A stretch of 64,000 nucleotides of DNA from Gymnothorax reevesii (taxonomy: Eukaryota > Chordata > Actinopteri > Anguilliformes > Muraenidae). The notes beneath the pieces are model-generated. The model was not told the DNA's origin. It was given only the letters and a program-made list of their open reading frames with translations, and did not search any database. The stretch is from contig CM056578.1 of assembly GCA_029721435.1 (NCBI GenBank), positions 18,481,911 to 18,545,910 of the forward strand. Direction: 5' to 3'. Of the stretch, positions 25,617 through 37,007 are shown piece by piece; the first letter of the stretch is position 1; every line of letters begins with the position of its first letter. The position numbers and the translations under genes are program-made.

Positions 25617-25995
25617 AAAAACACTAACGCAAGGACACCTGCACACACTAACGCGCATACGCACACATACACAATTACATTCACAAATACACACACACCG
25701 GACCTCGCTGTCAAATGCCATAAAGCACACACCAAAGGACACGTGCACGCACACACGCACAAACACATGCACACACGCATGCATTCAGACACACACACAC
25801 TCGTGCGCTCACCGAAACACACACACGCACAATCAAACAAGGACATACACAAACATGGACACTCACCAGACCTCATACATTCAAACACATATTCAACACA
25901 CACAAGTGCACAGACACAAACATTCAATCACACACACAGTCCCAGAGTACAGACAACACACCCACACAGATGCCAATCAAACACACACAGTCCAG
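25617..25995. repeat. CA-rich cryptic simple sequence
   Basis: Nearly 380 bp of interrupted CA repeats following an A13 run. The 220-aa and 219-aa frames across it are composition artefacts. Confidence 0.9.
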
Positions 25996-27899
25996 TCTCT
26001 AAGTATCTGGACAGTGACACAATATTTAGTCTCTCAGCTCCAACCACCAGTGCAGGAGTTTTGAAAACGAAAGCATGGCAGCTTAAAGTAGAGACAGCCA
26101 GCTTCACTTCGCACCCCGGAAATCATGTAGGGATTACAGCCTTTTTTAGCACTGTGTCACAGTCCAAGTGCACACAGACTGCATGGCACACACAGAGCAT
26201 GTAGTACAGCGCTGAAGTGGACTGGAACACAAGGGCATACTGTTTCAGTGGCTTTACAAATGCAATGTACCAAATTACAGATTAATGTACAGCAAGACAG
26301 GCAAGTTAAAAGGGCCTATTGAGCCTGCAGTGGTGCTTCTATAGAACTGGTGTCAAAGATATCTACTGACTCTGCCTCTTTGTGTAACATTAAAAGGGTT
26401 GAGATGAAGGCGAGGCGAGCGGTTCTCAGGACGAAGAGCCGCAAATGAGATTTTTAATTACTACATGACCCGCGGTACATTACGGATGTATTCATGAGCA
26501 TCATTAACCTAGTGGTAACTAACCCCCGTCTCCGGTTAAGTAAAGTGTGACGGCATGGAGTCTGTGAGTAAACATGCCCAGGCTGCAGTTACACTCAAAA
26601 CGCTGCGTGTAATCAAGGTCCAAGGACAGTCACGCCACATAGCCCAGTACAAACATGTTGAGACCGCCAAATCAGTTCAGGGGGCCGGTTTAAACCGGTT
26701 TGAGCCAGAGACGTGCGCTCACACTGAGTGTTAACGTATTCGGCCGATGTTCATGCCCGGCGCTGCGCAGGGCCCAATCAGATTCAGTTCGCTTGCCCAT
26801 TAGGTCGATGAAATCACTTGGCGTTCACGCTGGCATGACCAGTTTGAACTCCGCTCGCGCGCTAATCTCGTATTTGCCTGTTTGCGTCGCCATGCCAACG
26901 GCATGCACGCTCTCAGCAGCAAGCCAACAGCTGCCTGCAACCGGAACGATACCTTTCTCTCTAAAATCTTATAAAATTTTCCCGAAAGTTCGACGGCGTG
27001 CCTGATGACTGTTCGAAATGAGGACTGAAGATCCAGTGGTGCCCGTCCTCGTGTTTCTCTCGCCTATGAACTCCGCTAGCTGGTGTCGCAACTCAGCTCT
27101 GCTGACCGGCCGACAAATTACAGGAGTAAATGAGTAACTCCAGGTGGCTGTAACAGAACATTCAGGGGGGATGTATACAGTCTGAACCTGGATTTCACAT
27201 CAGTGCAAATACATGATGCTCCAGCCCGCACGTGTTCCCAAACACTGGGTGCTGTTCCCGCCAACGATTCTCACTGCTCCCGCCATTCCCTCCAACACAC
27301 CCCAATTAACTCCGGCTCACCCTCCCACATTCCTGGATGAAAGAGCGCTGGAATTACCCAAGAAGAAAGGGAAAACAGAGGACAAAAAAGGAAGGGTGGG
27401 TGTACTCTTTTTCCATCAATCGAGCCTGGTGGTCATGCCATAACACACATCACATGCAATACCGTAATCCGATGGGAGGACAGTCCAGAGATTAGACTGA
27501 CTCAATCAGCCAATCGATTCTTCAATCAGTCAATAAATCAGCTGCATTGCAGGCCTAATACGACACCATGTCATCGGTGGTCCTCTGAAAGCATTGAGAA
27601 TACTGTAATGTACAGATCAGTGTGTATAAATATGGTATAGTTAAGAATTTGAACACCCAGGTATACACCATCCCAGATTGCAGCAGAGCAAGTGACAAGA
27701 GAGCAATATAAAATTATCACAAATATCACCTGAGGTGCCGTGTGTGGAACGGTGCCCGGCTGATCATTCGCGGTCGACTGCCACTCAGTCTCCCCACGGC
27801 TTAACGCTACGTGGATGCGCTAATCTAATCATCTGTGTCCATTATCTGGAAGTGTAAGCAAAGAACTGGCACGACAGCGCAACAAAAAAATAAAGAGAT

Positions 27900-28000
27900 T
27901 ATTTGGTAGCAATAGCAAACAGATGCGACTGGGCGCCGGCGGAGGGCTGTTTGTTCACGCGTCGAGGGCGGCCACGACGCGGCGCATTTCGTGCGGGGGC
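27900..28000. promoter_or_regulatory. Short CpG cluster
   Basis: A dense CpG patch (GCGTCGAGGGCGGCCACGAC and neighbours) lies within ordinary intron. No start site, open frame or splice site accompanies it. It is a candidate regulatory element only. Confidence 0.2.
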
Positions 28001-28079
28001 CGTGTCTTAAACCATTGACCTCGCACTGAGCGAAGAGCAGAGGTGTAAAATCGAGACCCAGAGTGTAAAGATTTGCCTG

Positions 28080-28200
28080 CCCCAGAGTTCTGTTTCAGCC
28101 GCGTGGATTTGCTAATTACAGGTCCCCTATTATGTCACCAGGTGTAAAGCTAATTAGTTATTAAAAGCCATTTGAAAATCTTGCCCCTCTTGATATCACA
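28080..28200. promoter_or_regulatory. Candidate homeodomain-rich non-coding element
   Basis: Several TAAT cores (GCTAATTACAGG, GCTAATTAGTTATTAAAAGCC) are packed into about 100 bp free of repeats. This pattern is common in developmental enhancers of large neuronal genes. It is weak evidence by itself. Confidence 0.2.
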
Positions 28201-29203
28201 TGGAGAAGTAACCAACCAGAGGCAAGAAGAACTGATCAACCTCAGCCAAGCAGTCAATCAGATTTCTTTATTCTGGGTGGTCACTCCCCCTTGTGATGTC
28301 AGGAAGGGCAGATTTTGAACGGGCTAATAGTGGCCAATTAGCTGGGCACCGTACAGAAGAGCAGGAATCCCCAAATCTGACAACTGAATCCAAATCCATC
28401 CCTGGTTTTCGTTCCTTCCAGGCTTGCAGTGAGAAATCACTGCTACTGATTGGCCAGACTGTCTTAACACCGGTGCAGGTGCAAAACAAGCCGCCTGTGA
28501 CCCACAACGGGCGTGATTTGGAGTACAGGGCCGTAAAGTATAACCATACTTCCATACTGCCATACTGTGCCATAATAACAGGCCGCAGTGTGCTCGCACC
28601 TTCAGAATCCAGAGATGTATACCCAGAATTTAGGGCACGGAGCGTGGGTTGAAAGATTTGTCAAGACACGCTCAAGTTTGCCTCGTTTGAAAGTGGGGAT
28701 ATACATACAATACAAAATATCTCTGTACAGACACTGAAGACTCAGAAGGAGTGTGCACTGTCTCAGGGCTGCTATGGGATTGGCTCAAGCCACTTGATTG
28801 ATCTGTCACTTGCCCAATCAGGAAATTCCTATTCAAGACTACATTTTTGAATACCAGTACTACAGATTGGCTTTTCAATACAGTCGTCTGTAATACCCTT
28901 AGTAGGAAAGTGACTGTATTATTTTAAACAGCTCAGATGTTGCAACTGTTCCTGGGGCAAGTGCAATTATGACATACTAGCCCAATTAGCCCAGCAAAGA
29001 AAAACAAAACGACAAAAATGAACTTCTCACACTTCAAAAAAGTGTCACTGCCCTCTGCTATGTTAAAATGATTTACACTGCCATTTGAATAAAAATGCAA
29101 TTTTCTCAACAAATTAGCAGATTTTAAGTGTATTCCATTGTTGTGGACTAGACAACCTTAAGTTCAGCAAAATATGTACGGGTGAAGAGATTATATATAT
29201 ATA

Positions 29204-29445
29204 TGAAGAGTTTGGTTCCAAAATGCAATATATTCATTTTGAGTAAATCAGCTTTTTCTATGTTGGCGTCTATTGCATTTTATAGAAAAACAAAAACTTT
29301 GACCGTGAAAAAATACACCATCTAGAATGCATTTCTTATGATGGGATTTTGCACCATGTGTAAGAAGTGCAGGACTATCGTTTTATGGTATTATCTCAAT
29401 TTTTGTCATTTTGGCACTTATTGCATTTTGGAACCAAACTCTTCA
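29204..29445. mobile_element. MITE (family A), copy 1, uninterrupted
   Basis: A 242-bp element with near-perfect terminal inverted repeats TGAAGAGTTTGGTTCCAAAA, inserted in a TATATA tract on both sides, suggesting a TA or AT target. Internal words such as GAGTAAATCAGCTTTTTC recur in inverted order in the copy at 42505-42950. It is non-coding. The superfamily is not certain. Confidence 0.8.
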
Positions 29446-30394
29446 TATATATGTATGTATGTACACACATACACTCATGCATACATACGTACACTAGATT
29501 TATAAACACTATAGATCCCTATACATGTATATTTTTTAACAGCGTAACAGTGTTGAGCCCCGGGCACACAAATGACCGTGACACAGGACAGTAAGCGCTG
29601 AGCAGTCGGGCACGGACAGGCCACAGAGATGCAAGACCCTCTATGAATAACGAGCGCTGCACCTTGTGCAACCAAACTTTACACCATTTGACACGCTGAA
29701 AATGCAATTGATTGCACTGAATTAGTTTCTCTGGCAGGTAACCTTCAGCAGGGGTGACTTCGACAAATTCACGGCAATTTTTTTCCCATCTCCTTTCACA
29801 TTAACCTTTGTAAAGAGGGTTTTTTATGCTTTTCTCAAACTTCACTGTTCTGGAACTCTGTGAAGATCGGCATTTTTGGAATGTTTTTGCTATCCTCCTA
29901 AACCTCTGTTCTACACCACAACTGCAGTGATCGTTACATCAGTATTCAAATGTTCCATTTGGAACATTCAAATCACATCATGTTATCATACTCCTGAAAG
30001 GCTTAGAAATGATTCATCTTAAATCATGGCTGGTGGTTAACATTAGCAACTCACATGAGAATTCATTAGTTCACAAATTGCAAAATAACATTTTAAAGCA
30101 ATGTGGTTTTTAAAAAAAGCGTATTTCTTAAAAGCAGTATGCTTATCCATATAAATGGGGTAAACTTTGCATTAATATGAAAGTATGTTGAATCCGTAAA
30201 TATATTAACTTTATACAGTGTGATATTAGTGTAAATATATGTTCATGCATAGTATGTGATGAGAAAATTTCAAAAGTAAGAGGACATTACTCTGATCATC
30301 AAAAGTCTAGATTTGGTGAGACCTTTTCTCACCTAAAATCTGCCTGTGAAAAAGTCCTGTTCTGTGCCACGTGTATTTACAAGCATCAGGCAAG

Positions 30395-30985
30395 TATGGG
30401 CACATATATGCACACACTCACACTCAGAAATAAAGAAGTACTGAGCCATTTCTCAACAACAACATTTCTTTGCATCATTCTCTTCAGAATTTACGCACAC
30501 AGAATACAAACAGTCAACACACAAACACACAGTACGCACAAATGCACAAGCATGTTCACACACACACACTCACAGTCATGATTCAGATGTCCAGGGGAGG
30601 CCCATTTCTCAAAACAGACATTTCCTTGCATCATTCTCTCAAGAATTTACAAAGCATATCAAAAAATTATTTCACAGCACACGTAAGCATATCAACACAA
30701 ACAAACAGCTTGGAGAAATTAAAACAAACACACACACACACACACATAAATCAGAACAAGTACCCGCTCACACGCATATCGACACACACGAAGAGTGAGA
30801 ATGCACTTTTTATCATACACAAATGCAAGCACACGCTCACACACCCATTTTCGCTCAAACACGAAAAAAGGTCACCCCCATAAATCACAAGCGCATGGAC
30901 AAATACATATGCGCCCGGAAACACGTAGCCTAGGTGTACAACTAGAAATGTGCGCGCAGATGCATCGCAACAACCCCCCATATGC
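30395..30985. repeat. CA-rich cryptic simple sequence region
   Basis: Interspersed ACACAC runs over about 600 bp, including the local duplication at 30447-30655. Confidence 0.8.
30447..30655 (+). repeat. Local duplication, about 155 bp apart, in a CA-rich region
   Basis: CATTTCTCAACAACAACATT...TTGCATCATTCTCTTCAGAA at 30447-30493 recurs as CATTTCTCAAAACAGACATT...CATCATTCTCTCAAGAATTT at 30603-30650, with CA repeats between. It is a two-copy degenerate tandem repeat. Confidence 0.65.
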
Positions 30986-32011
30986 ACAAGCATGCATTTG
31001 CATTTCCTGCAAATACAAGATGACATGCACTACACATTCATTCAACCTTAAGAAGGCTCACACATGGATGCAGAATACAAAAACAGTTTCTTCTCCATAT
31101 GATGAGGGGAGGCAGAAATTAGACATTATTCTCTGGAGACAAGAACACAATAAATCATTCAAATAGTGTCATTCAGGAGCAGCTACAGGCTGCTCATACG
31201 CTTTTCTCATCCAGACGTCACCAGCGATAAAAACAGTCCAACTGCCTCGTATACCCCACCATTACACACTGTCCTCTGTATTTAAGGCCAACTCTTTTCA
31301 ACTATGAAAATGTTCATGTGTGAATGAAAAAATATCCATTGCAGTATGCAGGCTATACAGAGGCCTACATAATTTTATATCCTGACCATTTCTGCATGCA
31401 TTTTGATAAATATCTTGTGTATTTGTAATTATGAATGCAAACAAAAGTCCAGCTGGCACGGATAATGGTGATGTTTATTTAACACTTCAACCCCCCATTT
31501 TAATATTACACTTTTTTTTTTTTTACAGGTACCATAATTGAGAGAAAACACAAATATTTTTGCAGAACACGCTACCTAACATACACATACACGAGGCAGA
31601 AAAAAAAGGCTTTTTATGAAATTTAATAGAATTCGTTTTTGCATCTATTATGCATAATTTAAAAAAATATAATTCGACTCATATTTCCGAACAATCTGTA
31701 CGTGTGAGCGTGTTTTCACCCACCTGACCATAAGTCACGCTCCCAGCAATTAACTAGTTTTTCATAATTGCCCAGTTCACGTAACGAACCTGAAAATGAC
31801 ATTCAAAACCAGTCAATCTAAAATGATCAAACCCTTATCACTCAAAAACCGAATCTCTGACCGAGAAAAGCTTTGACAACTTGTGTCGCAAAGCATTCAC
31901 GCAGACTGACCAAGTTTTGCTGCTTTAAGCAAAGTCAAGCAAGACAATCTACGACACGAAAAAAAAGGGGAAAAAAAAACGCAACCACGTCCTCACAGAG
32001 GGAACGCTTAC
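30986..32011. other. Intron downstream of the candidate first exon
   Basis: Unique AT-rich sequence with short T and A runs. Nothing recognised. Confidence 0.55.
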
Positions 32012-32027
32012 CTGGCTTTGTCTCCAT
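32012..32027 (-). CDS. Candidate alternative teneurin first coding exon (M-E-T-K-P-G|)
   Basis: On the minus strand an ATG at 32027-32025 has a strong start context (A at -3, G at +4). It is followed by four codons and one base of a glycine codon, then the consensus donor CCAG|GTAAGCG at 32011. The reading phase at the donor is 1, exactly what the teneurin exon at 14167 needs, so splicing would give METKP-G-RPLPPT across a 17.8 kb intron. An in-frame TAG lies 36 nt upstream (32066-32064), so the ATG is the first usable one in its frame. The exon sits in a CpG-rich block. I know of no named counterpart and have no transcript evidence. Chance agreement of phase is one in three, so the link to the teneurin exon is inference. 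The product would lack the most N-terminal cytoplasmic residues. Confidence 0.45.
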
Positions 32028-32103
32028 TCTCCGGTCTCTCTCCTTCTCTCTCTCCCTCTCTAGCTAATTCTTGCTCTCGGAGGAAGGTTCTAGTTTATTT
32101 CAC

Positions 32104-32166
32104 TTATCCACGAGAGCTGCACGTCCTCGGCATCGCCGGGTTTAGCTTGTCAAAACGAGTACACAT
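32104..32166 (-). other. Possible upstream ORF in the candidate 5' UTR
   Basis: ATG at 32166-32164 runs 20 codons to TAA at 32106-32104, with a second in-frame ATG near its end. It would lie about 80 nt upstream of the METKP start if transcription begins further upstream. Upstream ORFs of this size can damp translation of the main frame. Whether it is transcribed is unknown. Confidence 0.25.
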
Positions 32167-32239
32167 CGGACTCACGCTCTGCACGTGCTGATGCGCCCAG
32201 CAGCCCGCATACTGCGCGTCTGCAGCGGTGCTGAAATCG

Positions 32240-32262
32240 CTCTCTCTCTCTCTCTCTCTCTG
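32240..32262. repeat. (CT)n microsatellite in candidate promoter
   Basis: About 11 CT units, (GA)n in the direction of the candidate transcript. Confidence 0.9.
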
Positions 32263-32501
32263 TCCCTCGCTGTGGTACATACACTCGCTTCGGGTTCCCG
32301 GCGCTCAACGGCAGACAGAGGCGGTGACAGCGCCGCGGAGGCGCATGCAGCCGGGCTGGCAGGGGCGACACGGGGGAGACGGATTTGCGAGATTCGCGCG
32401 AACAGCAGCTGCGAGAGGCGGGAGCTTGAGGGGAGAGCTCATGGTCTGTAAAGAGGGAGCGGTTGGTTTGACTTTGAGCTGCTGTCTGATCTGTGAGGCT
32501 G

Positions 32502-32502
<1 letters not shown>

Positions 32503-32553
<51 letters not shown>
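32503..32553. repeat. (CT)n microsatellite
   Basis: About 25 pure CT units. Confidence 0.95.
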
Positions 32554-32559
<6 letters not shown>

Positions 32560-32799
32560 GTTCAATCCCCCTCTTATTCTCCCTCCCACTGAAATTCCCC
32601 CAAGGGGTTTGGACTCCTGTGCTGTAGCGTTTAGCCTGGAGACTCTGAAGGACAGAGTAGATGCATTTGAGTCTCCTGAGATGAGGGCAGTCACATCGTG
32701 TTTCTGTAACATCTCCTCCTTTTAGAGCTTTTCAAGACATTCCCTCAATCTCTCTCCATCATCTCACATCTTTCCTCGCTGCCCATCTCTGCATCTCCA

Positions 32800-33020
32800 C
32801 TGTTTTGCACACATGCATGCTACTGAGACAAATATGCATGCACACTATCAAATACACAACGCAAATGTTTACATAGACTTACAAACTTGCACTCATGCAC
32901 GTGCATTCACACTCACATACATTCACTATATGCACACCAGCAAACTACGACACAGATCTTTGCATACGTACATGTACAAACGTGGACACACATATGTACA
33001 CCTGCACACACACAATTGCA
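32800..33020. repeat. CA/CATG-rich cryptic simple sequence
   Basis: Interrupted CA and ATGCA words over 200 bp; no coding. Confidence 0.75.
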
Positions 33021-33091
33021 ATTAATGTCACTCCCCCCTTTCCCCTCATTACACATTCCGTACTGGCATGAGGAAATGAGGAAAGCCATGT

Positions 33092-33178
33092 ATTCCAGCA
33101 TTCCCTTGATGGAAGGAATGTCATCGAAAAAAGGATCTCTCTCTCTCTGTCTGTCTCTCTTGTGCGCATGCACGCGCG

Positions 33179-33221
<43 letters not shown>

Positions 33222-33404
33222 CACATGCCTATTCCAGTATTCCCCTGATGGAGTGAATTGTATTGGGAAAGGCCCATTCCCAAATTTCTCTCTCTCTTGA
33301 TGTGCATACACACACACACACACACACACGCATGCACATCCACAAACAGAACTCATGCCTATTCCAGTATTCCCCTGAAGGAGTGAATTGTATTGGGAAA
33401 GGAC

Positions 33405-33446
<42 letters not shown>

Positions 33447-33530
33447 AGACACACACACACACACACACACACACTCTGCGTGTGTCCAGCAGGAATTGCA
33501 TCGGGGAAGGCCTATTCTCACACTCTCAGC
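33092..33530 (+). repeat. Compound tandem repeat with embedded (CT)n and (CA)n
   Basis: Four units of about 117-140 bp start at 33092, 33231, 33361 and about 33478. Each has a conserved part (ATTCCAGTATTCCCCTGATG, then GTGAATTGTATTGGGAAAGG) followed by a CT run and a CA run of different lengths. The middle two units are almost identical in their unique part; the outer ones are diverged. It lies about 1 kb upstream of the candidate minus-strand first exon. Confidence 0.85.
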
Positions 33531-33845
33531 TCTTATCTGAACAGCGCGCTGACATCAGTCCATCGGAGCTGGGGGAATTCATTCACACAGACGCTTTAAG
33601 GTTTGACTTGTGTTCCCATCTCCCCTATTTGCACTATACCGCCCAGCGCACCATTTCAGCACAATAATGGATCCACTCAACAACTGTCGCCCGCACATCC
33701 GCCGATCGTTTCCAACGAGCATCGGCAAAGTATTTTTATTAATGACCAGGCTTGGTCGAAATTGATCTTCTCTATTACACCAAATCACATCATGTTTTGT
33801 GTTCAATTTTCAAAAAGGGAGATAGAGAGAGCAAAAGAGATAGGC

Positions 33846-33846
<1 letters not shown>

Positions 33847-33877
<31 letters not shown>

Positions 33878-33880
33878 CAA
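33847..33880. repeat. (GA)n microsatellite
   Basis: About 14 pure GA units. Confidence 0.9.
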
Positions 33881-34029
33881 GAGGAGGATAGTAAGGGAAT
33901 GCACTACCTTGTGTAAGCAAGAGGTTATTTTAGACGGCTCATTTCTCGATGATGGCGTTTTAAATTCACAAACCATCTTCCAATGCCTTTTGCTTGATAG
34001 AAAATGGAAATGTCTGCGAGCCTGAGAGT

Positions 34030-34053
34030 GCGCGCCTGTGCGTGTGTGTGTGT

Positions 34054-34092
<39 letters not shown>

Positions 34093-34115
34093 CGTGTGTG
34101 TGTGTGTGTGTGTGA
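34030..34115. repeat. (GT)n microsatellite, interrupted
   Basis: Three GT runs separated by GAG and GGGC. Confidence 0.9.
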
Positions 34116-34229
34116 AGAGGGGTAATTGAAATTTTGCGAAAGTGACATTTTTTGAAAGTGCAGTTAATGAGGTTGGTACTGGGATGCCAAAACACACAAT
34201 CTCCCACAGCGAATGGCTGCTGCTAGCAA

Positions 34230-34620
34230 AATAAGCAAGGTCGCGATCGCAATCCCTCTTTCCTTTCTCCCTTCAGACTTTTTCTACCCTTTCTTTCAGT
34301 CCTCGGGGAGCGGAGGAAGGAAGCGGGTTTTTCCTTTGTGCTTCTGGGAGGGGGAGATGTTTTCAAGAGCCCCGAGCGATTCGGCTCTTTACAAAAACCG
34401 CGTCTATTAGAGATTCGTAAATAACTTCGGATAACTTCTAGTTCTTTTCGAGCTGTTTCCTTTTTTACAGAGGCAGCCTGCGTTTCGTATGGGGCGCCCA
34501 GCTGTAAAGGGCGTGTCGAGCGCATTGTCCAATCGCGTCTCCGCGCTCGGCCGCCCCTTTTAATTAGCGCTAATTCAGAGACAGACGGGGGTTCTCGTCG
34601 GAGCAGTCTGATTGTGGTCC
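34230..34620. promoter_or_regulatory. CpG-rich block with CCAAT and GC boxes
   Basis: This stretch has clustered CpGs. Around 34525-34562 it has a CCAAT box (GTCCAATCGCG) close to an Sp1-type GC box (CCGCCCC; read on the minus strand as GGGGCGG). It lies 2.2 kb upstream of the candidate first exon at 32012 in the gene's orientation and could be a promoter or enhancer. No clear start site or open frame is visible. Confidence 0.3.
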
Positions 34621-35354
34621 AGCTGCACGCTCCGCACAGGAAGTATCGCTGATTGCCCTGGAGAATGCCGTGATTGGACAATGACACATTACACTGAACA
34701 AATGCCTCCTATGCACCGAGGCCCTCATTATGTGCGAGGATGCTTCCTCAGCTCAGCCTGCGCTCCCGACAGCGGGCCCCGGCATCCCGCGAAATCCGCT
34801 GCTCTGAAAAACTGAAAGGATGGTGCGGAGCCGGGCGGGGTGCTGGGGAAGGGGGAACAGGAAGAGAGGAGAAAAAAAGACGTAAGAAATGAAGAAAGAA
34901 AGAAGGAGGCTAAATTTAACCTCCTTTTGTGATGATGAGATTGATGCGTCAGGAAGTTTAGACGAAGATCTAATCACCTGGATGTCAATTGGAGAGATAT
35001 AACCCCCCCAACACACCCCCACCACCATGTACCACCCTCAGCACCAATCAACCTCCCCATTCAGGATCTACAGTCAACAGGAAATAGAAGAAGTAAAACA
35101 ATAAAAGAACCAAGGCACATTTTATGAGGGGCTGGCAGAGTTTGAAGTGTTCAATGTCACCTTTCATGCTCCATAGAATGGCAGTGAGATAAATCTGAAT
35201 TCAAACACCTTTTTTCTCTTCCTTATCAGAGTGTAAAACAAAGCCAAACCAAATGGCAGAAAAGTGTGAGAAAGGAAAGGAGAGTGTAGAAAGTGATGTT
35301 TGCGGATGGTAGGACAATAGAGGAGGACAGAATACTAAACGTCCGCCAGCTCAC

Positions 35355-35398
35355 CGACCATCTGACCCAGTTTATCCATGATGTAATATAACCTCCCC
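35355..35398 (-). other. Candidate micro-exon or alternative start (MDKLGQMVG|)
   Basis: On the minus strand a pyrimidine-rich stretch ends TTTTTCTCAG (AG at 35400-35399), then 44 bp follow to the donor GTCG|GTGAGC (GT at 35354-35353). The frame containing an ATG with good context (ATCATGG, ATG at 35379-35377) reads M-D-K-L-G-Q-M-V and one base of a glycine codon, phase 1 like the teneurin exon. Without the splice the frame stops soon afterwards. I do not recognise the peptide. The site could be chance; conservation is the deciding test. Confidence 0.2.
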
Positions 35399-35789
35399 CT
35401 GAGAAAAATTAAAAGACAACTTTCCCTCACAATTATTTATTACATTTTAGAAATAATACAGGCTAATATACATTTTGTAGCTTTTCTGTTAATTTAATTT
35501 ATGGCTCATTACATTACTGTCTATAAGGAGCTATTGCTTTTCCTGTCATTTTGAAAATAGCTAGTCATCTCAGTGCCAGCAGTCTTATGGAATAGCGTAG
35601 CATTCATTGTTCACATACTGGAGAATTCTGCCGAACACAGAAGCCCATCCTGGTATCATTCACATATAGTTTGATCCAGACAGAGGATCTGGACATACTA
35701 TGAATTTCATGAACAGATTTTTGCTTACTGAATAGTCATGAGTACTGCTAACACACAGTGCGTCTGTGGCAGCAAAGAGTGAGAATGTT

Positions 35790-36105
35790 AGTGTGTATGT
35801 AGTGTGGGATTGTGTTCGTGTGTGTGTGTGCGTGTATGTGTGCGTGCACAAGTGCATGCGTTTGTGGCGGGCCTGCTTGGCAAGTGTGTGTCTGTGGTGG
35901 GTGTATGTGTGCGTCTGAGTGAGTGTATGTGTGTGCTTTAGTGTATGTGGTGGGGGAGTCCGTGTTTATGTTGGGCGTGTATGTTTGTGCGCATGGGGGT
36001 CTGCCGTTGGTCTGTGTGGGTCTGTGCTTGCGCGCGTGTGTGTGCTCGAGCGTCTCTGGTGGGTGAGTGTGTGTGTGAGTGAATGTTTGTGTGTGTATGG
36101 CAGGA
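35790..36105. repeat. GT-rich cryptic simple sequence
   Basis: More than 300 bp of GT-rich alternating sequence. Frames on both strands here are artefacts. Confidence 0.85.
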
Positions 36106-36491
36106 GAAGAGGAGGCCGTCCTCACATATCAAACACAGAGGACTGCAGCAGGATATAAGCGGAGGCCTCCAGTCCCAGCAACCATTGTGCCAGGCAGTCG
36201 CTTCCCCAGCAGAGCCCCAACACAGCAGGAAACGTTCACCTCTAAATCTCACGCCGACTGCAAAACAGAGACAAGCGCCGGGAAGCAGGGCGTGCAGCCA
36301 ATCAGAGAGACTCACACCGTGTTATGTGAGTCGCTAACAGAGTTAGCAGCTCAAAAGTCGAGTTACTGCAGTGTAGAGTGAGTTACTGGGACTTACTGAG
36401 AGTAGGGAGTCTATAGTGAGGAATTACCCTGACTCTGTATGTCTGGGAGACGTAAAAGCGAAATGAATAGGTAGGTGCGCACAGGCATAAA

Positions 36492-36494
<3 letters not shown>

Positions 36495-36542
<48 letters not shown>
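36495..36542. repeat. (AC)n microsatellite
   Basis: About 23 pure AC units. Confidence 0.95.
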
Positions 36543-36543
<1 letters not shown>

Positions 36544-36968
36544 ACACATACACTTGAACACACATCAGCAAACACAGTACATGCACGCATAGCTGCACTC
36601 ACACACAGGAGCGCACACACACAGCACACAAATTTATTACCCCCTTAATCCACAACCTGCTTTATCTGGCTATTTTACCCAACAGATAACAGGCAAAAAT
36701 TGCATTAAAACATTACAAAAATAAAGTAAAAAATAAAAATGAGCCAGATGTCTAATAGGCAACACCCCCTTCCTGCTCATATCAATGAATTCAGCCTCCA
36801 TTCTGAGGCTAGATGGGCGAGGTAGAATCGCGGGAAACGGGAGGGGAGAATTAAAACTAGATTTGCCATCAAGCCGTTCGCCCCACAGCTTTTCACTGCC
36901 AAAGGGGGGAAAAAAGGAAAAAAGCAAAGCTTAAGAAAGAGTTTTGTGATGAGACTTGAGCGTCACTC

Positions 36969-36970
<2 letters not shown>

Positions 36971-37006
<36 letters not shown>
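36971..37006. repeat. (CAAT)n tetranucleotide repeat
   Basis: Nine perfect CAAT units in tandem. Confidence 0.95.

Positions 37007-37007
<1 letters not shown>

Larger units (their letters stand above)
25996..29203. other. Non-coding intron
   Basis: Unique sequence containing the CpG patch at 27900-28000 and the TAAT-rich block at 28080-28200. The 119-aa plus-strand frame at 28293-28652 has no supporting features. Confidence 0.55.
32028..32450 (-). promoter_or_regulatory. CpG-rich candidate promoter and 5' UTR
   Basis: The block is much richer in CpG than the surrounding intron and lies directly upstream (minus strand) of the ATG/donor at 32027-32011. It contains a CACGTG E-box at about 32183-32188, (GA)n on the sense strand at 32240-32261, and a short upstream ORF of 20 codons from ATG at 32166 to TAA at 32104. 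No TATA box is obvious, as usual for CpG-island promoters. The transcription start cannot be placed from sequence alone. Confidence 0.4.

Noticed and set aside
25402..26204. Two overlapping 219-220-codon frames rich in His and Thr
   Set aside because: Produced by CA repeats read in different frames; no domain and equal openness in several frames.
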